Below the pieces are notes generated by a model. That model was not told the DNA's origin. It did not search any database and worked only from the letters and a program-made list of their open reading frames with translations. Positions 15,665-24,455 of a stretch of 64,000 bases of DNA are shown piece after piece (position 1 is the stretch's first letter; each line of letters begins with the position of its first letter). This DNA is from Palsa-504 sp963787645 (GTDB lineage: Bacteria; Actinomycetota; Actinomycetes; Streptosporangiales; Streptosporangiaceae). The DNA is taken from positions 1,364,001 through 1,428,000 of the forward strand of contig CAWBDS010000002.1 in the NCBI GenBank assembly GCA_963787645.1. The letters run 5' to 3'. Position numbers and translations under genes: made by a program.

Positions 15665-17404
15665 GTGGCCGGGTTCTTCCGGCACCGGGGATTGATCGCG
15701 TTCGCAGCCGGGGGCGCGATGGCCGAAGCGGCCGTTCTGTCCTTCCTCGCGCCTTCGGCCCGGCCGCTCGCACCACAGGTCACCGCGCTCCCGCCGCTCG
15801 CGGCCTACCACGACCTGCGTTGGCTATTCGCGTTCAACCAGTCCTGGCTCGGCTTCAGCGCCGTTTTGGTGCTGCTGGTCCTGGTCCGCGCGGCCGTGGA
15901 CGCGGTGCTGGTCCAACTGGCTTGGCCCCGTCCGCTCGAGCCCGGCGCGCCGGGACTGCCCAGGCCGCGCTTCATGAGCTCGCTGCTGTCGTGTGCCGTG
16001 CTGACCGTGCTGGTCGGCCTGGTCATGTCACCGGTGGTGACGCTCATGTTCGGCGTGGCGTTGCTCCCGTTCTCCTGGCCCTACCTGGCCGCGGTGCCCA
16101 TCTTGCTCGGCACCGCGGTGGCCCTCAGCCAGGGCGGCGTAGGCCAGGCCTGGTGGCGGCGGCTCCCGCCGCTGCGCACCGCGATCTGGGTAGTCGCCAC
16201 GTTCTTGCTCTTGTCCCTGGCCTCGGCGCTGATGCCGCACCTGGACACGCCGGGGATCGTGGCCGTGGCCGGGCTGGCCGGAGTGCTCGACGCGCGGGCT
16301 TGGTACGGGCTGACCGCCGCGGCGGTCCGGCGCTCGGTGGAACGGCCGCTGCATCCGTGGTACTGGCGCGCCACCCTGCAGCGGATCCAGCGATCGCTGC
16401 TCGACCGCACCAGCTGGGTCCCGGTCGCGCCGCTGGCCGCGGTGATGGTCCTGGCCCTGGTGGTCGGCACGGCCCGGCTGGCCTTCACCGGGACGGTGCG
16501 GTTCGCCACCGGTACCGGAGACGTGGTGGCCGACGCGGGCGCGGCCGCCGGGCTGATCGCGTCCGGCGCGGCGAACCACGGCAGCAGCCACGGCCGGGCC
16601 GTCACCGCCGCCAAACCTACCGGCGCGGTGCTGGTGGTCGAGGGCTTCGGGTCAAGCTGCTGCAACGCCGCCAACAACCTGCGCGCGGCCGAGCCGGACA
16701 TGCTCGTACGCCAGTTCTCCTACCTGGGCCTGAACGCCGCCGGGCAGCCGATCCGCTACGGCCCGGCGGCCGGGGACGTGACCATCCAGCAACTCGGCGA
16801 CCGGATGGCGACCCAGGTCGAGCGGCTCTACCAGCAGGTCGGCGTGCCGGTGGACGTGGTGGCCGAGAGCGAGGGCACCCTCGGCCTGTACGCGATGCTG
16901 GCCCGGCACCCGTACGTGCCGGTGAAGTCGGTGACCCTGCTGAGCCCGATCATCCAGCCGGGGCAGCTGGGCCAGGCGGGCGGCACCGTTCCCGGTGCCG
17001 CGCTGGCCACGCTGGACAACCTGATCGGCGGCATGTCGCCGTACGGCAGTTCCGGCGCGCAGGCGCTGATCGAATCGGTCGGCGAGGTCGGTGCCCGCTA
17101 CTTCCAGCAGGTCAGTCACGAACAGGCGCTACCTTGGCTGGCCGTGGTCCCGCTGGCCGACGCGGTGGCGCTGTCCGCGTGCCCATGGCCGCAGAACGTG
17201 ATCTTCGTCGACGCATTCCACGGCGGGCTGCTCGGCAACGCCTCGGTCCGGCAACTGGTCGAGAGCTTCCTGGACGGGGGCAGCGTCCAGGCGGACAGCG
17301 CGTCCCAGCACCAGCTGCGCAGCACGGCCCAGCTCATCGCGGCCGCCGCCACGGCCTGGCGGATGCCTGACCTCGGCACCGCGTGTCCCGCCCCGGGGAG
17401 CTAG
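15665..17404 (+). CDS. membrane protein with C-terminal alpha/beta-hydrolase-like domain
   Basis: The 579-residue protein has an N-terminal half of about seven hydrophobic helices (residues 8-290). A soluble C-terminal domain follows, beginning VLVVEGFGSSCCNAANN and containing VVAESEGTLGLYAML, a GxSxG-like nucleophile elbow with Ser in AESEG. LLSPIIQPGQLG and the late Asp/His-containing IFVDAFHGGLL fit the remaining alpha/beta-hydrolase strands. It could be a membrane-anchored lipase or esterase facing the cell surface; the substrate is unknown. GTG 15665 has GGGAGG upstream. The 194-base spacer before it should hold the promoter. Confidence 0.7.
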   Translation: MAGFFRHRGLIAFAAGGAMAEAAVLSFLAPSARPLAPQVTALPPLAAYHDLRWLFAFNQSWLGFSAVLVLLVLVRAAVDAVLVQLAWPRPLEPGAPGLPRPRFMSSLLSCAVLTVLVGLVMSPVVTLMFGVALLPFSWPYLAAVPILLGTAVALSQGGVGQAWWRRLPPLRTAIWVVATFLLLSLASALMPHLDTPGIVAVAGLAGVLDARAWYGLTAAAVRRSVERPLHPWYWRATLQRIQRSLLDRTSWVPVAPLAAVMVLALVVGTARLAFTGTVRFATGTGDVVADAGAAAGLIASGAANHGSSHGRAVTAAKPTGAVLVVEGFGSSCCNAANNLRAAEPDMLVRQFSYLGLNAAGQPIRYGPAAGDVTIQQLGDRMATQVERLYQQVGVPVDVVAESEGTLGLYAMLARHPYVPVKSVTLLSPIIQPGQLGQAGGTVPGAALATLDNLIGGMSPYGSSGAQALIESVGEVGARYFQQVSHEQALPWLAVVPLADAVALSACPWPQNVIFVDAFHGGLLGNASVRQLVESFLDGGSVQADSASQHQLRSTAQLIAAAATAWRMPDLGTACPAPGS

Positions 17405-17441
17405 CTGGCGCGCCCGGTCGCGATCCGCTACGCTGATCCCC

Positions 17442-17486
17442 GTGATGCGAGCAGCTCGTCGTCTTCAGTGGTGGCGCCGCCGGTAG
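17442..17486 (+). CDS. trpL: trp leader peptide
   Basis: GTG 17442 or ATG 17445 opens a short frame reading M-R-A-A-R-R-L-Q-W-W-R-R-R and ending with TAG at 17484-17486. The two adjacent Trp codons (17469-17474) lie just ahead of an RNA hairpin and an intrinsic terminator, the standard layout of a ribosome-mediated trp attenuator. A possible -10 element TACGCT at 17429-17434 would put transcription start within a few bases of the GTG, so the leader may be leaderless. Confidence 0.85.
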   Translation: MMRAARRLQWWRRR

Positions 17487-17561
17487 GCGGCCCGCTGACT
17501 CGCGTTGTTTTTGTAGCAGAGCGATACCGAAGCGACCGCCCGGAAACGGCGGCCGCTTTTT
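17476..17561 (+). terminator. trp attenuator
   Basis: Three mutually exclusive pairings are visible. The 1:2 hairpin is GCCGCC-GGTA-GGCGGC at 17476-17491, overlapping the leader stop. The 2:3 antiterminator pairs GGCGG (17486-17490) with CCGCC (17536-17540). The 3:4 terminator pairs GCGACCGCC (17532-17540) with GGCGGCCGC (17548-17556) around loop CGGAAAC, with one A-C mismatch, followed by TTTTT at 17557-17561. A ribosome stalled at the Trp codons would free segment 2 to form the antiterminator. Confidence 0.85.
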
Positions 17562-17605
17562 CTGTTCCCGGCCGCCTCCCGGGCCCGAATCCCGGAGAGA
17601 GACAC

Positions 17606-19792
17606 GTGGACGCCAATCTCACCGAACTGACCACCGGTGGCGGCGTACGGGTAACCCGTACCGCCACCCCGTTCGACCCCGCCGAGCTCGACCGGCTCGC
17701 CGCGCTGGTCGACACGCGCCGTGGCGGGGTGATGAGCTCGGGCATGGAGTACCCGGGACGGTACAGCCGCTGGGTCATGGCCTACGTGGACCCGTGCGCC
17801 GAGATCGTCGCCACCGGCAGGCAGATCACCGCGCGGGCGCTGAACGACCGCGGCCGGGTGCTGCTGCCAGTGATCCGCGCGGCCATGGAGAAAGCGGGCG
17901 AACTGGTCGGCGACGATACCGTCGTGATCGGTGAGCCTGACCGGGAGTTCACCGAGGAGGAGCGCAGCCGGCGGCCCACCGTGTTCAGCGCGCTGCGCGA
18001 GATCACGGCGGCCTTCAGCTGCGCGGACCCGCATCTGGGCTTGTACGGGGCGTTCGGTTATGACCTGGCCTTCCAGTTCGAACCGGTGCGGCTGCGCCAC
18101 GAGCGCCCGATCGGCCAGCGGGACCTGGTCCTGCATCTGCCCGACGAGATCTTCGTCCTGGACCGCAAGCGCGAGGAGGCGGTCAGGTACGGCTACGAGT
18201 TCGAGGTCGACAGGTCTTCGACGGCCGGGCTCGGGCGCCTGACGGCTGGCACCGGCGGTCCGCACGAGCCAAGGTCCGTTCGGTCCAAAGATCTTCCGCC
18301 GCCCCCCGAGCCCGGCAGCTATGCGCGTGTCGTCGCCGACGCGCGGGAGCGGTTCGCCCGCGGTGACCTGTTCGAAGTGGTGCCGAGCCACGTGTTCCAC
18401 GGGCGGTGCGCGTCCCCGGCCGCGTTCTACGACTTGCTGCGGCAGCGTAACCCGGCCCCGTACGAGTTCCTGTTCAACCTGGGCGAGGGGGAGTACCTGG
18501 TCGGCGCGTCGCCCGAGATGTACGTGCGGGTCACCGGGGACCGCGTGGAGACCTGCCCGATCGCGGGCACCATCGCGCGCGGCGCGGACACCCTGGAGGA
18601 CGCGGCCAACATCGCGACCCTGCTCGGCTCGGCCAAGGAAGAGTCCGAGCTGACCATGTGCACCGACGTCGACCGCAACGACAAGGCGCGGGTCTGCGTG
18701 CCCGGCACGGTCAAGGTGATCGGGCGGCGCCAGATCGAGATGTACAGCCGCCTCATCCACACCGTGGACCACATCGAGGGCCGGCTGCGGCCCGGGTTCG
18801 ACGCGCTCGACGCCTTCCTCACCCACATGTGGGCGGTGACCGTGACCGGCGCGCCCAAGTCCTGGGCCATGCAGTTCATCGAGGATCATGAGGCCACCCC
18901 ACGCCGCTGGTACGGCGGCGCGGTGGGCAAGATCGGCTTCGACGGGTCGATGAACACCGGGCTCACGCTGCGGACCGCGCATATCACCGGGGGGATCGCC
19001 GCGGTGCGCGCGGGCGCGACGCTGCTGTACGACTCGATCCCGGAGGCCGAGGAGGCCGAGACCCACATCAAGGCCCGGGCCCTGCTGGAAACCCTGGCCG
19101 AGGCCGGCCAGACGGTACCGGCCCCGGCGGCCGCGATGGCCCGGCCGGGCCCTTCGGCGGCCGAGCGGCCGGCCGGCGAGCGCGGCCTGCGGGTCCTGCT
19201 CGTCGATCACCAGGACTCGTTCGTGCACACCCTGGGTGACTACTTCCGGCAGCACGGGGCGGAGGTGACCACGCTGCGGTTCGGGTTCGCTCCGGCCCTG
19301 CTGGACGCCTACGCGCCAGACCTGGTCGTGCTTTCGCCCGGGCCTGGCCGGCCGGCCGATTTCGGCTGCGCGGCACTGCTCGACGAGGTCTACGCGCGGG
19401 GCCTGCCGGCCTTCGGCGTGTGCCTGGGCTTGCAGGCCATGGTCGAGCACGCCGGCGGTGCGCTGGCGCTGCTGCCCGAGCCCGCCCACGGCAAGCCCGG
19501 CCTGGTCCGGGTGGCCGGGGGAGACCTGCTGGCCGGGCTGCCCGCCGAGTTCACCGCGGGCCGCTATCACAGCCTGTACGCGCCGGCGGACTCGGTCGCG
19601 GGCGGGTTCGCGGTGACCGCCGCGACCCCCGACGGTGTGGTGATGGCCGTCGAGGACGCGCAAGCCGGGCGGTGGGCGGTCCAGTTCCACCCCGAGTCGA
19701 TCCTGACCGCGTCCGGGCGGGCCGGACACCAGGTCATCGCCAGCGTCCTGGAGTTGTGCCGGGCCCGGCAGAATGTGGTCGCTCAGCGGTAG
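17606..19792 (+). CDS. trpEG: fused anthranilate synthase TrpE-TrpG
   Basis: The 728-residue protein joins the chorismate-binding TrpE part (about 1-515; motifs AGTIARGADTLED, ELTMCTDVDRNDKARVC, GAPKSWAMQFIE) to a class I glutamine amidotransferase (about 525-728; Cys606 in GVCLGLQ, His695 in FHPES). It converts chorismate and glutamine to anthranilate, the first step of tryptophan synthesis. The fused architecture and length are those of rhizobial and some Streptomyces TrpE(G). GTG 17606 is chosen because GGAGAG lies about eight bases upstream and the in-frame stretch before it overlaps the attenuator. The leader points to tryptophan rather than phenazine synthesis. Confidence 0.92.
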   Translation: MDANLTELTTGGGVRVTRTATPFDPAELDRLAALVDTRRGGVMSSGMEYPGRYSRWVMAYVDPCAEIVATGRQITARALNDRGRVLLPVIRAAMEKAGELVGDDTVVIGEPDREFTEEERSRRPTVFSALREITAAFSCADPHLGLYGAFGYDLAFQFEPVRLRHERPIGQRDLVLHLPDEIFVLDRKREEAVRYGYEFEVDRSSTAGLGRLTAGTGGPHEPRSVRSKDLPPPPEPGSYARVVADARERFARGDLFEVVPSHVFHGRCASPAAFYDLLRQRNPAPYEFLFNLGEGEYLVGASPEMYVRVTGDRVETCPIAGTIARGADTLEDAANIATLLGSAKEESELTMCTDVDRNDKARVCVPGTVKVIGRRQIEMYSRLIHTVDHIEGRLRPGFDALDAFLTHMWAVTVTGAPKSWAMQFIEDHEATPRRWYGGAVGKIGFDGSMNTGLTLRTAHITGGIAAVRAGATLLYDSIPEAEEAETHIKARALLETLAEAGQTVPAPAAAMARPGPSAAERPAGERGLRVLLVDHQDSFVHTLGDYFRQHGAEVTTLRFGFAPALLDAYAPDLVVLSPGPGRPADFGCAALLDEVYARGLPAFGVCLGLQAMVEHAGGALALLPEPAHGKPGLVRVAGGDLLAGLPAEFTAGRYHSLYAPADSVAGGFAVTAATPDGVVMAVEDAQAGRWAVQFHPESILTASGRAGHQVIASVLELCRARQNVVAQR

Positions 19793-19803
19793 TGTGCTGT
19801 GCC

Positions 19804-20592
19804 ATGAAGAGCGTGGAGCCCGAGGTTTTCCTGGTTGCCCGGCCGAAGGTCGACTACGACGCGATGGCCGACTACCTGCGTGAAGTGGGCGGCGAGCGGT
19901 GGCTGGAACGGCTGGACCGCGAGCAGCTCGGCAACGACCCGCAGGACCTGGCCGAGTTCGCCGGGAAGATGTGCTACCGGTCCTGGGAGCCGGGCCTGAA
20001 CCCGAACGTCCGCAAGGTCCGCGACGACCAGGCGGAGTACCTGCAGAACATCCTGAAGCAGCAGCACGGCTCGGTGCTCGAGCACGTCAGCTTCACCTTT
20101 GTCCTGCACAACGTGTCCCGGGTATTCACCCACGAGGTGGTCCGGCACCGCCCGGGGACGGCGGTGTCGCAGGAGTCATTGCGCTTCGTCCGGCTCGACG
20201 AGCTGCCGTTCTGGTTCCCCGAGTGGGCCCTGGCCGATGCGGAGCTGATCAAGCGCGCCACCGCCCTGCTGACCGAGCTCGAGCAGTTCCAGGTGTGGAT
20301 GGCCGGGCACTTCGGGCTGGACGAGGACGGCGTCAAGATGCACGAGAAGAAGGCCAAGACCTCGTTCATGCGCCGGTTCGCCCCTGAGGGCCTGGCCACC
20401 GGGCTGGTCTGGACGGCGAACATCCGGACCCTGCGGCACACCATCGAGGCGCGCACCGACCAGGGCGCCGAAGAGGAGATCCGCCTGGTGTTCGGCAAGA
20501 TCGGCGAGCTCATGCGCGAGGAGGCGCCCGCCCTGTTCAGCGACTACACGGTGACCGACGGCACCTGGGTCCCCGGCTGGCGTAAGGTCTGA
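19804..20592 (+). CDS. thyX: flavin-dependent thymidylate synthase ThyX
   Basis: ThyX makes dTMP from dUMP using methylene-tetrahydrofolate, FAD and NADPH. The 262-residue protein carries the ThyX signature RHRPGTAVSQES (Arg114 to Ser125). HGSVLEHVSFTFVLHNVSR precedes it, and NIRTLRHTIEARTDQGAEEEIR forms the C-terminal substrate part. It is somewhat longer than the common 220-250 residues because of an N-terminal extension. The ATG lies 11 bases after the trpEG stop and has no convincing Shine-Dalgarno, so it may be read through or leaderless. It is not in the usual dapB-thyX-dapA context. Confidence 0.92.
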   Translation: MKSVEPEVFLVARPKVDYDAMADYLREVGGERWLERLDREQLGNDPQDLAEFAGKMCYRSWEPGLNPNVRKVRDDQAEYLQNILKQQHGSVLEHVSFTFVLHNVSRVFTHEVVRHRPGTAVSQESLRFVRLDELPFWFPEWALADAELIKRATALLTELEQFQVWMAGHFGLDEDGVKMHEKKAKTSFMRRFAPEGLATGLVWTANIRTLRHTIEARTDQGAEEEIRLVFGKIGELMREEAPALFSDYTVTDGTWVPGWRKV

Positions 20593-20607
20593 GCCCGGCC
20601 TGCGGGG

Positions 20608-21801
20608 CTAGTCGCCCGCGCCGCCTAGGTCGTAGTGGATCAGGTGGTCCGGCGCGCCGCGGTCCCTGAGCACCTGCACGGTCTTGACGATCATCGCGTC
20701 CGGCCCGCTGATGTAGATGTCCCGGTCGGCCCAGGTCGCCTTAGCGGCGAGCGCGGGCACCGTGCCGTACATGACGTCATCGCGGGCCGGCTCGTCCGAC
20801 ACCGCTGGTATGACCTGCAGCCACGGGTAGGCGACCTCCAGCTGCTGAAGCTCGGCCAGGTCATACAGGTCGTGGTGGCGGCGCGCGCCGTAGTAGAGCA
20901 CGACCTCGCGCCGGCGGCCGGGCGCGGGCGCCCAGGTGATCGCCTCGATGATGGCCTTGAGCGGGGCCAGGCCGGTGCCGCCCGCCAGGCACAGCACGTC
21001 CCGCGGGGAGTCGGTGTTCGCGGTCATGGTGCCCTCCGGCGCGCCCAGCACCAGCGGGTCCCCGGCCCGGACGTGATGGACCAGGGCCGGGCTGACCAGG
21101 CCGCCGGCGATAGCGCGGACGTGCAGGCACAGCGTGCCGTCCGCTCGCGGCGCGTTCGCGATGGAGTACCTGCGCCACAGCCGGGGCCAGTGCGGCGTCT
21201 GCACGCTGACGTACTGGCCGGGTAGGAAGCTCAGCGGCTGTTCGGGCGCCACGGTGAGCACCGCGATGTCCGGCCCGCGCAGCTCGGCGGCGGTGACGGT
21301 GCCGATCCACCAGGCCGGGGCGTCCTGGGCATCGCGTTCGGCGGCGTCGATCATGACGTCCACGGCGTGGTCGAATGCGCGCTCCCAGGCTCGCTGCGTC
21401 GCTTCATCCCAGGCCGAAGCGGCGAACCGGTGCAGCGTGGCCAGCAGCGCGCGCCGGAACATCCCGTAGTGCTGCTCGCGGACTCCGTACTTGCGGTGGG
21501 CCCGCCCGAGCTGCTCCAGGTAGGGGACGAGCACTGCCGGGTCGTCCTGGTCGCGGGCGATGCGGACCAGGGCCCGGAAGAAGCGCCTGCGCTGGACGTC
21601 CATGGCCGCCGGGAACATGGCCCGGATCTCGCTGTCCATGGCGAACAGCTGCCCGTAGAAGTAGGTCATGGCCGCGTCCGCGGTCGGTTCGAGCAGAAAC
21701 AATGACGCTTGGGCGAGATTGCCGGCCAGCCCGCCGGTACCGTTGAAGGGCGGGGGAACTTCACCATGACGCGGCGATCCGCCACCTGCCGACATTCTCA
21801 C
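20608..21801 (-). CDS. flavohaemoglobin-like globin-FAD/NAD reductase
   Basis: The 397-residue protein has an N-terminal globin (about 25-155, with GRAHRKYGVREQHYGMF around the proximal-His region) fused to a ferredoxin-reductase module. LPGQYVSVQTPHWPRLWRRYSIANAP binds FAD, CLAGGTGLAPLKAIIEAI is the NAD(P) loop and DIYISGPDAMIVKTV is the C-terminal part. Flavohaemoglobins detoxify NO by dioxygenation; this actinobacterial subtype is less characterised. ATG 21801 or the in-frame ATG 21795 could be the start. It is convergent with thyX and divergent from the amidotransferase-like gene. Confidence 0.85.
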   Translation of the reverse strand: MRMSAGGGSPRHGEVPPPFNGTGGLAGNLAQASLFLLEPTADAAMTYFYGQLFAMDSEIRAMFPAAMDVQRRRFFRALVRIARDQDDPAVLVPYLEQLGRAHRKYGVREQHYGMFRRALLATLHRFAASAWDEATQRAWERAFDHAVDVMIDAAERDAQDAPAWWIGTVTAAELRGPDIAVLTVAPEQPLSFLPGQYVSVQTPHWPRLWRRYSIANAPRADGTLCLHVRAIAGGLVSPALVHHVRAGDPLVLGAPEGTMTANTDSPRDVLCLAGGTGLAPLKAIIEAITWAPAPGRRREVVLYYGARRHHDLYDLAELQQLEVAYPWLQVIPAVSDEPARDDVMYGTVPALAAKATWADRDIYISGPDAMIVKTVQVLRDRGAPDHLIHYDLGGAGD

Positions 21802-21954
21802 ACTCTAAGTGTCGCATCAGGAGCGGAACGCTACCATCGATTCCTGGCAAGTCGGGATTAACCGGCGCAGGTGATTTTCCCGGTGGGCGGGCCTGGCGCG
21901 GGCGGGATGGACCATGATGGGCAGTGGGACCTTAGGTGTGCAGGAGGACGACTG

Positions 21955-22740
21955 ATGGGCCGCCCGATAATCGGCATCACCGGCGAGCTGGAGGCAGCTC
22001 GCTGGGGCAACTGGATTCGCGAAGCGGTCGTCTCGCCGGTGACTTACACCCGGGCCGTCGAGCGCGCGGGCGGAGCGCCAGTCATCTTGCCGCCGGTCCC
22101 CTCCAGCTCCGTACCCAGCTTGATCGCCAAGATTGACGCCCTGGTCGTGGCGGGCGGCCGCGATGTCGACCCCTCCCTGTACAACGAGACCCCGCACGAT
22201 CAGACCGATATCCCCGACCACCGGCGGGACCGGTTCGAGATCCTCATGATCCGCGCGGCGATCGACGCCGACCTGCCGTTCCTGGCCATCTCCCGGGGTC
22301 TGCACATCCTCAACGTGGCCCGGGGTGGCACGTTGATCCAGCACCTGCCCGACCGGCTCGGCACCGAGACCCACAAGCCGGACCCGGTCAAAATGACCAT
22401 CCATGACGTGGAGGTCAGCGCGGCCAGCAGGGTCGGCCGGGTGCTCGGCGGCACCGCTGCGGTGCCCGCTGCCCACCACCAGGCCATCGACCGGATCGGC
22501 AGCGGGCTCCTCACCGTGGCCTGGACCCCGGACCAGGTGGTGGAGGCGGTCGAGCTGCAAGGGCACAAGTTCGGCATCGGGGTGCAGTGGCATCCCGAGG
22601 AGGGCGACGACGCCGGGATCTTCGAGGCCCTGGTGGCCGCGGCCAGGACCGCGCCCGCCGCACCGCCCGCCACCGAGGTGACCGGCCGCTCCAAGCGGAA
22701 CTCCAAGCGGCACGCCGCCCGCTCATTACGCAAGCCCTAG
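21955..22740 (+). CDS. class I amidotransferase-like (PuuD/peptidase C26) protein with Ser in place of the nucleophile Cys
   Basis: The 261-residue protein matches the gamma-glutamyl-gamma-aminobutyrate hydrolase family: VAGGRDVDPSLY, a DxFE helix, THKPDPV, AAHHQAID and VQWHPEEGDD with the catalytic His and Glu. The elbow that should read ICRG reads AISRGLH, with Ser113 (TCC at 22291-22293) where the catalytic Cys is expected; one base change would restore TGC. The protein may therefore be non-hydrolytic, or a Ser hydrolase variant. A basic tail (SKRNSKRHAARSLRK) follows the domain. ATG 21955 has AGGAGG seven bases upstream. Confidence 0.82.
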   Translation: MGRPIIGITGELEAARWGNWIREAVVSPVTYTRAVERAGGAPVILPPVPSSSVPSLIAKIDALVVAGGRDVDPSLYNETPHDQTDIPDHRRDRFEILMIRAAIDADLPFLAISRGLHILNVARGGTLIQHLPDRLGTETHKPDPVKMTIHDVEVSAASRVGRVLGGTAAVPAAHHQAIDRIGSGLLTVAWTPDQVVEAVELQGHKFGIGVQWHPEEGDDAGIFEALVAAARTAPAAPPATEVTGRSKRNSKRHAARSLRKP

Positions 22741-22973
22741 CTTGTCGCCCGGCGCCGCGCTAGCTCCTTAAGGCTTGGCAGTCCGCGCCGCACTTGCGCA
22801 GTGAGCCCTTCCAGCCGCGGCGGCGCAGCACGGTGGCGCTCTGCGCGGCGGTCCGCCCTGGTGTGGGTTTTGACCCACGATAATTAGCCACCTTCCACGG
22901 GACCGGTGACGAGAGGTCTGTCCGGGTTGGGGGTGTGACGGGTGCGGGCGGGGGGACGCGAGACCGCGAGAGG

Positions 22974-23837
22974 CTAGAGCGGGGGTTGGTAGTTACTGAC
23001 CCAGTGGACTTGGAGCCAGGCCATGAAGGTCGACCAGGCACCGGTTACCTCGAGCAGGCCGACGCAGATCAGCATGGCGCCGCCGATCCTGGTCACCAGG
23101 CGGGCGCGCCGCCGGGCGACGGCGAACGCCCGCATGGCGAACTGGAAGCCCAGCGACACGAACAGGAACGGGATGCCTAGCCCCAGCGCGTAGACGAAGG
23201 CCAGGAGGGCGCCCCGAGCCGCGGTCCCGCTCACCGCCGACAACGAGAGTACGGCGGTCAGCGTGGGCCCGATGCAGGGCGTCCAGCCGAGCCCGAACAT
23301 CACGCCGAGCAGCGGCGCCCCGGCCAGGCCCGCCTTCGGGCGAGCGGACGGGCGCACGATCCGGCCCGCGAACGAGAAACGGTCGAAGACCCCGGCGAAC
23401 AGCAGGCCGAGCAGGATGGTCAGCCCGCCCAGGATCCGGGTCAGCAGGCGCGCGTGCCCGGTCAGCAGGTGGCCGAGCCCGCCCAGGGCCGCCCCGTAGG
23501 CCACGAAGACCACCGAGAACCCCAGCACGAACAGCGCCGTGCCGACCACTACCCGGGCCCGGGGCGCGGGCACGGCCGGGGCGACGGGCCGCGTGGCCAC
23601 CGCGACCGGCGGCCCACCACCCTCGACGACCGACACTGGCACCGGATCAACCCCCGCAACGGCAGACGAGGACCCAGACGAACCGGAGGCGCCGGCCATG
23701 CCGGTGACGAACGACAGGTAACCCGGGACCAGCGGCAAGCAGCACGGCGACAGGAACGTCACCGCGCCAGCCGCGGCCGCCACCGGCAGCGCCAGGATCA
23801 GCGGGCCGGAGGCGACCAGCTGGGCCACTCCGCTCAT
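22974..23837 (-). CDS. ccdA: CcdA-type cytochrome c biogenesis / thiol-electron transport membrane protein
   Basis: The 287-residue protein has six hydrophobic helices. It carries the paired-cysteine motifs of CcdA: SPCCLPLVPGY (Cys32 and Cys33) in helix 1 and GLGWTPCIGPTL in helix 4. CcdA carries electrons from cytosolic thioredoxin across the membrane to extracytoplasmic thioredoxin-like proteins for haem attachment and disulfide control. A Ser/Val/Pro-rich insert of about 50 residues sits between helices 1 and 2. No resB, resC or tlpA lies nearby. The start is the ATG at 23837; the open frame continuing upstream belongs to the next, frameshifted gene. Confidence 0.87.
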   Translation of the reverse strand: MSGVAQLVASGPLILALPVAAAAGAVTFLSPCCLPLVPGYLSFVTGMAGASGSSGSSSAVAGVDPVPVSVVEGGGPPVAVATRPVAPAVPAPRARVVVGTALFVLGFSVVFVAYGAALGGLGHLLTGHARLLTRILGGLTILLGLLFAGVFDRFSFAGRIVRPSARPKAGLAGAPLLGVMFGLGWTPCIGPTLTAVLSLSAVSGTAARGALLAFVYALGLGIPFLFVSLGFQFAMRAFAVARRRARLVTRIGGAMLICVGLLEVTGAWSTFMAWLQVHWVSNYQPPL

Positions 23838-23886
23838 GTGCCAACTATGCCACGCGGGCCAGACCGGGCGACAGCGGCCTACTACA

Positions 23887-24353
23887 TCACGTAGTGGAAG
23901 ACGCCGAGGGCGGCAGGAGGACGGCCAGGGCCAGGTAGCTAGCCAGCGCGACCGCGAACGCCAGCGACATGCCCAGCGAGGCGCTCGCCGCGCCGCTACC
24001 GGTGAAGCCGAGCCCGGCGAAGCCGGCCCGAGGATCGACAGCAACCCGAGGGCCGAAAGCCCGAGCGACAGCCGGTGCCGGATCCGGATGGACTGGACCA
24101 GCTGACCCACCGCGGCCAGGAACAGCAAGATGCCCAGGATTACGTGCAGGGCCAGGTCCGGGCTGGAGAACAGCCCGATCGACTTGGTTGACGTGGGCGC
24201 CGTTCCGTACAGGTTGTAGATCATCCCCAGGACGAACTGGACGATCAGCATAATCAAAATGCCCAGGTTGGACCGGCGCAGCCGGGCCAGCCGAGCCGCC
24301 GGATCCGACCCCGCGGCCCGTCGGCCGGTGGCGGCAGTGTGCGTCTGTGACAT
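23887..24353 (-). pseudogene. small membrane protein gene with a one-base frameshift
   Basis: The frame from ATG 24353 encodes a cytosolic N-terminus and two hydrophobic helices (LGILIMLIVQFVLGMIYNLYG and HVILGILLFLAAVGQLV), then the start of a third (LSALGLLSIL). At about 24027-24029 the sense changes frame: the hydrophobic sequence continues as GFAGLGFTGSGAASASLGM and a last helix AVALASYLALAVLL, ending with TGA at 23887. On the coding strand the junction reads CTCGGGCCGGC; one extra G in that run would restore a single frame of about 155 residues. It has a good ribosome-binding site (AGGAGG before the ATG). It could be a sequencing error or a true frameshift. Family not recognised. Confidence 0.7.
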
Positions 24354-24455
24354 CCCCGTACCTCCTGATCACCAATCCTAGCCAGGCTGACATAGCCACG
24401 CTGAGAGTGCGCTGGGAAACGGCCGTGGCGCATCAACGAGGTGGCGCAAACGGCT

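Noticed and set aside
23881..23900. Possible fourth copy of the paired-palindrome repeat (CACGTAGTGG)
   Set aside because: Only the outer ACGTAGTG arm is present; the CCCGGG core and the second unit are missing, and the sequence is the end of a coding frame.
22974..24353. A single minus-strand frame joining the small membrane protein to CcdA
   Set aside because: The linking segment is Arg/Trp-rich noise produced by the frameshift near 24027. CcdA has a normal ATG at 23837.
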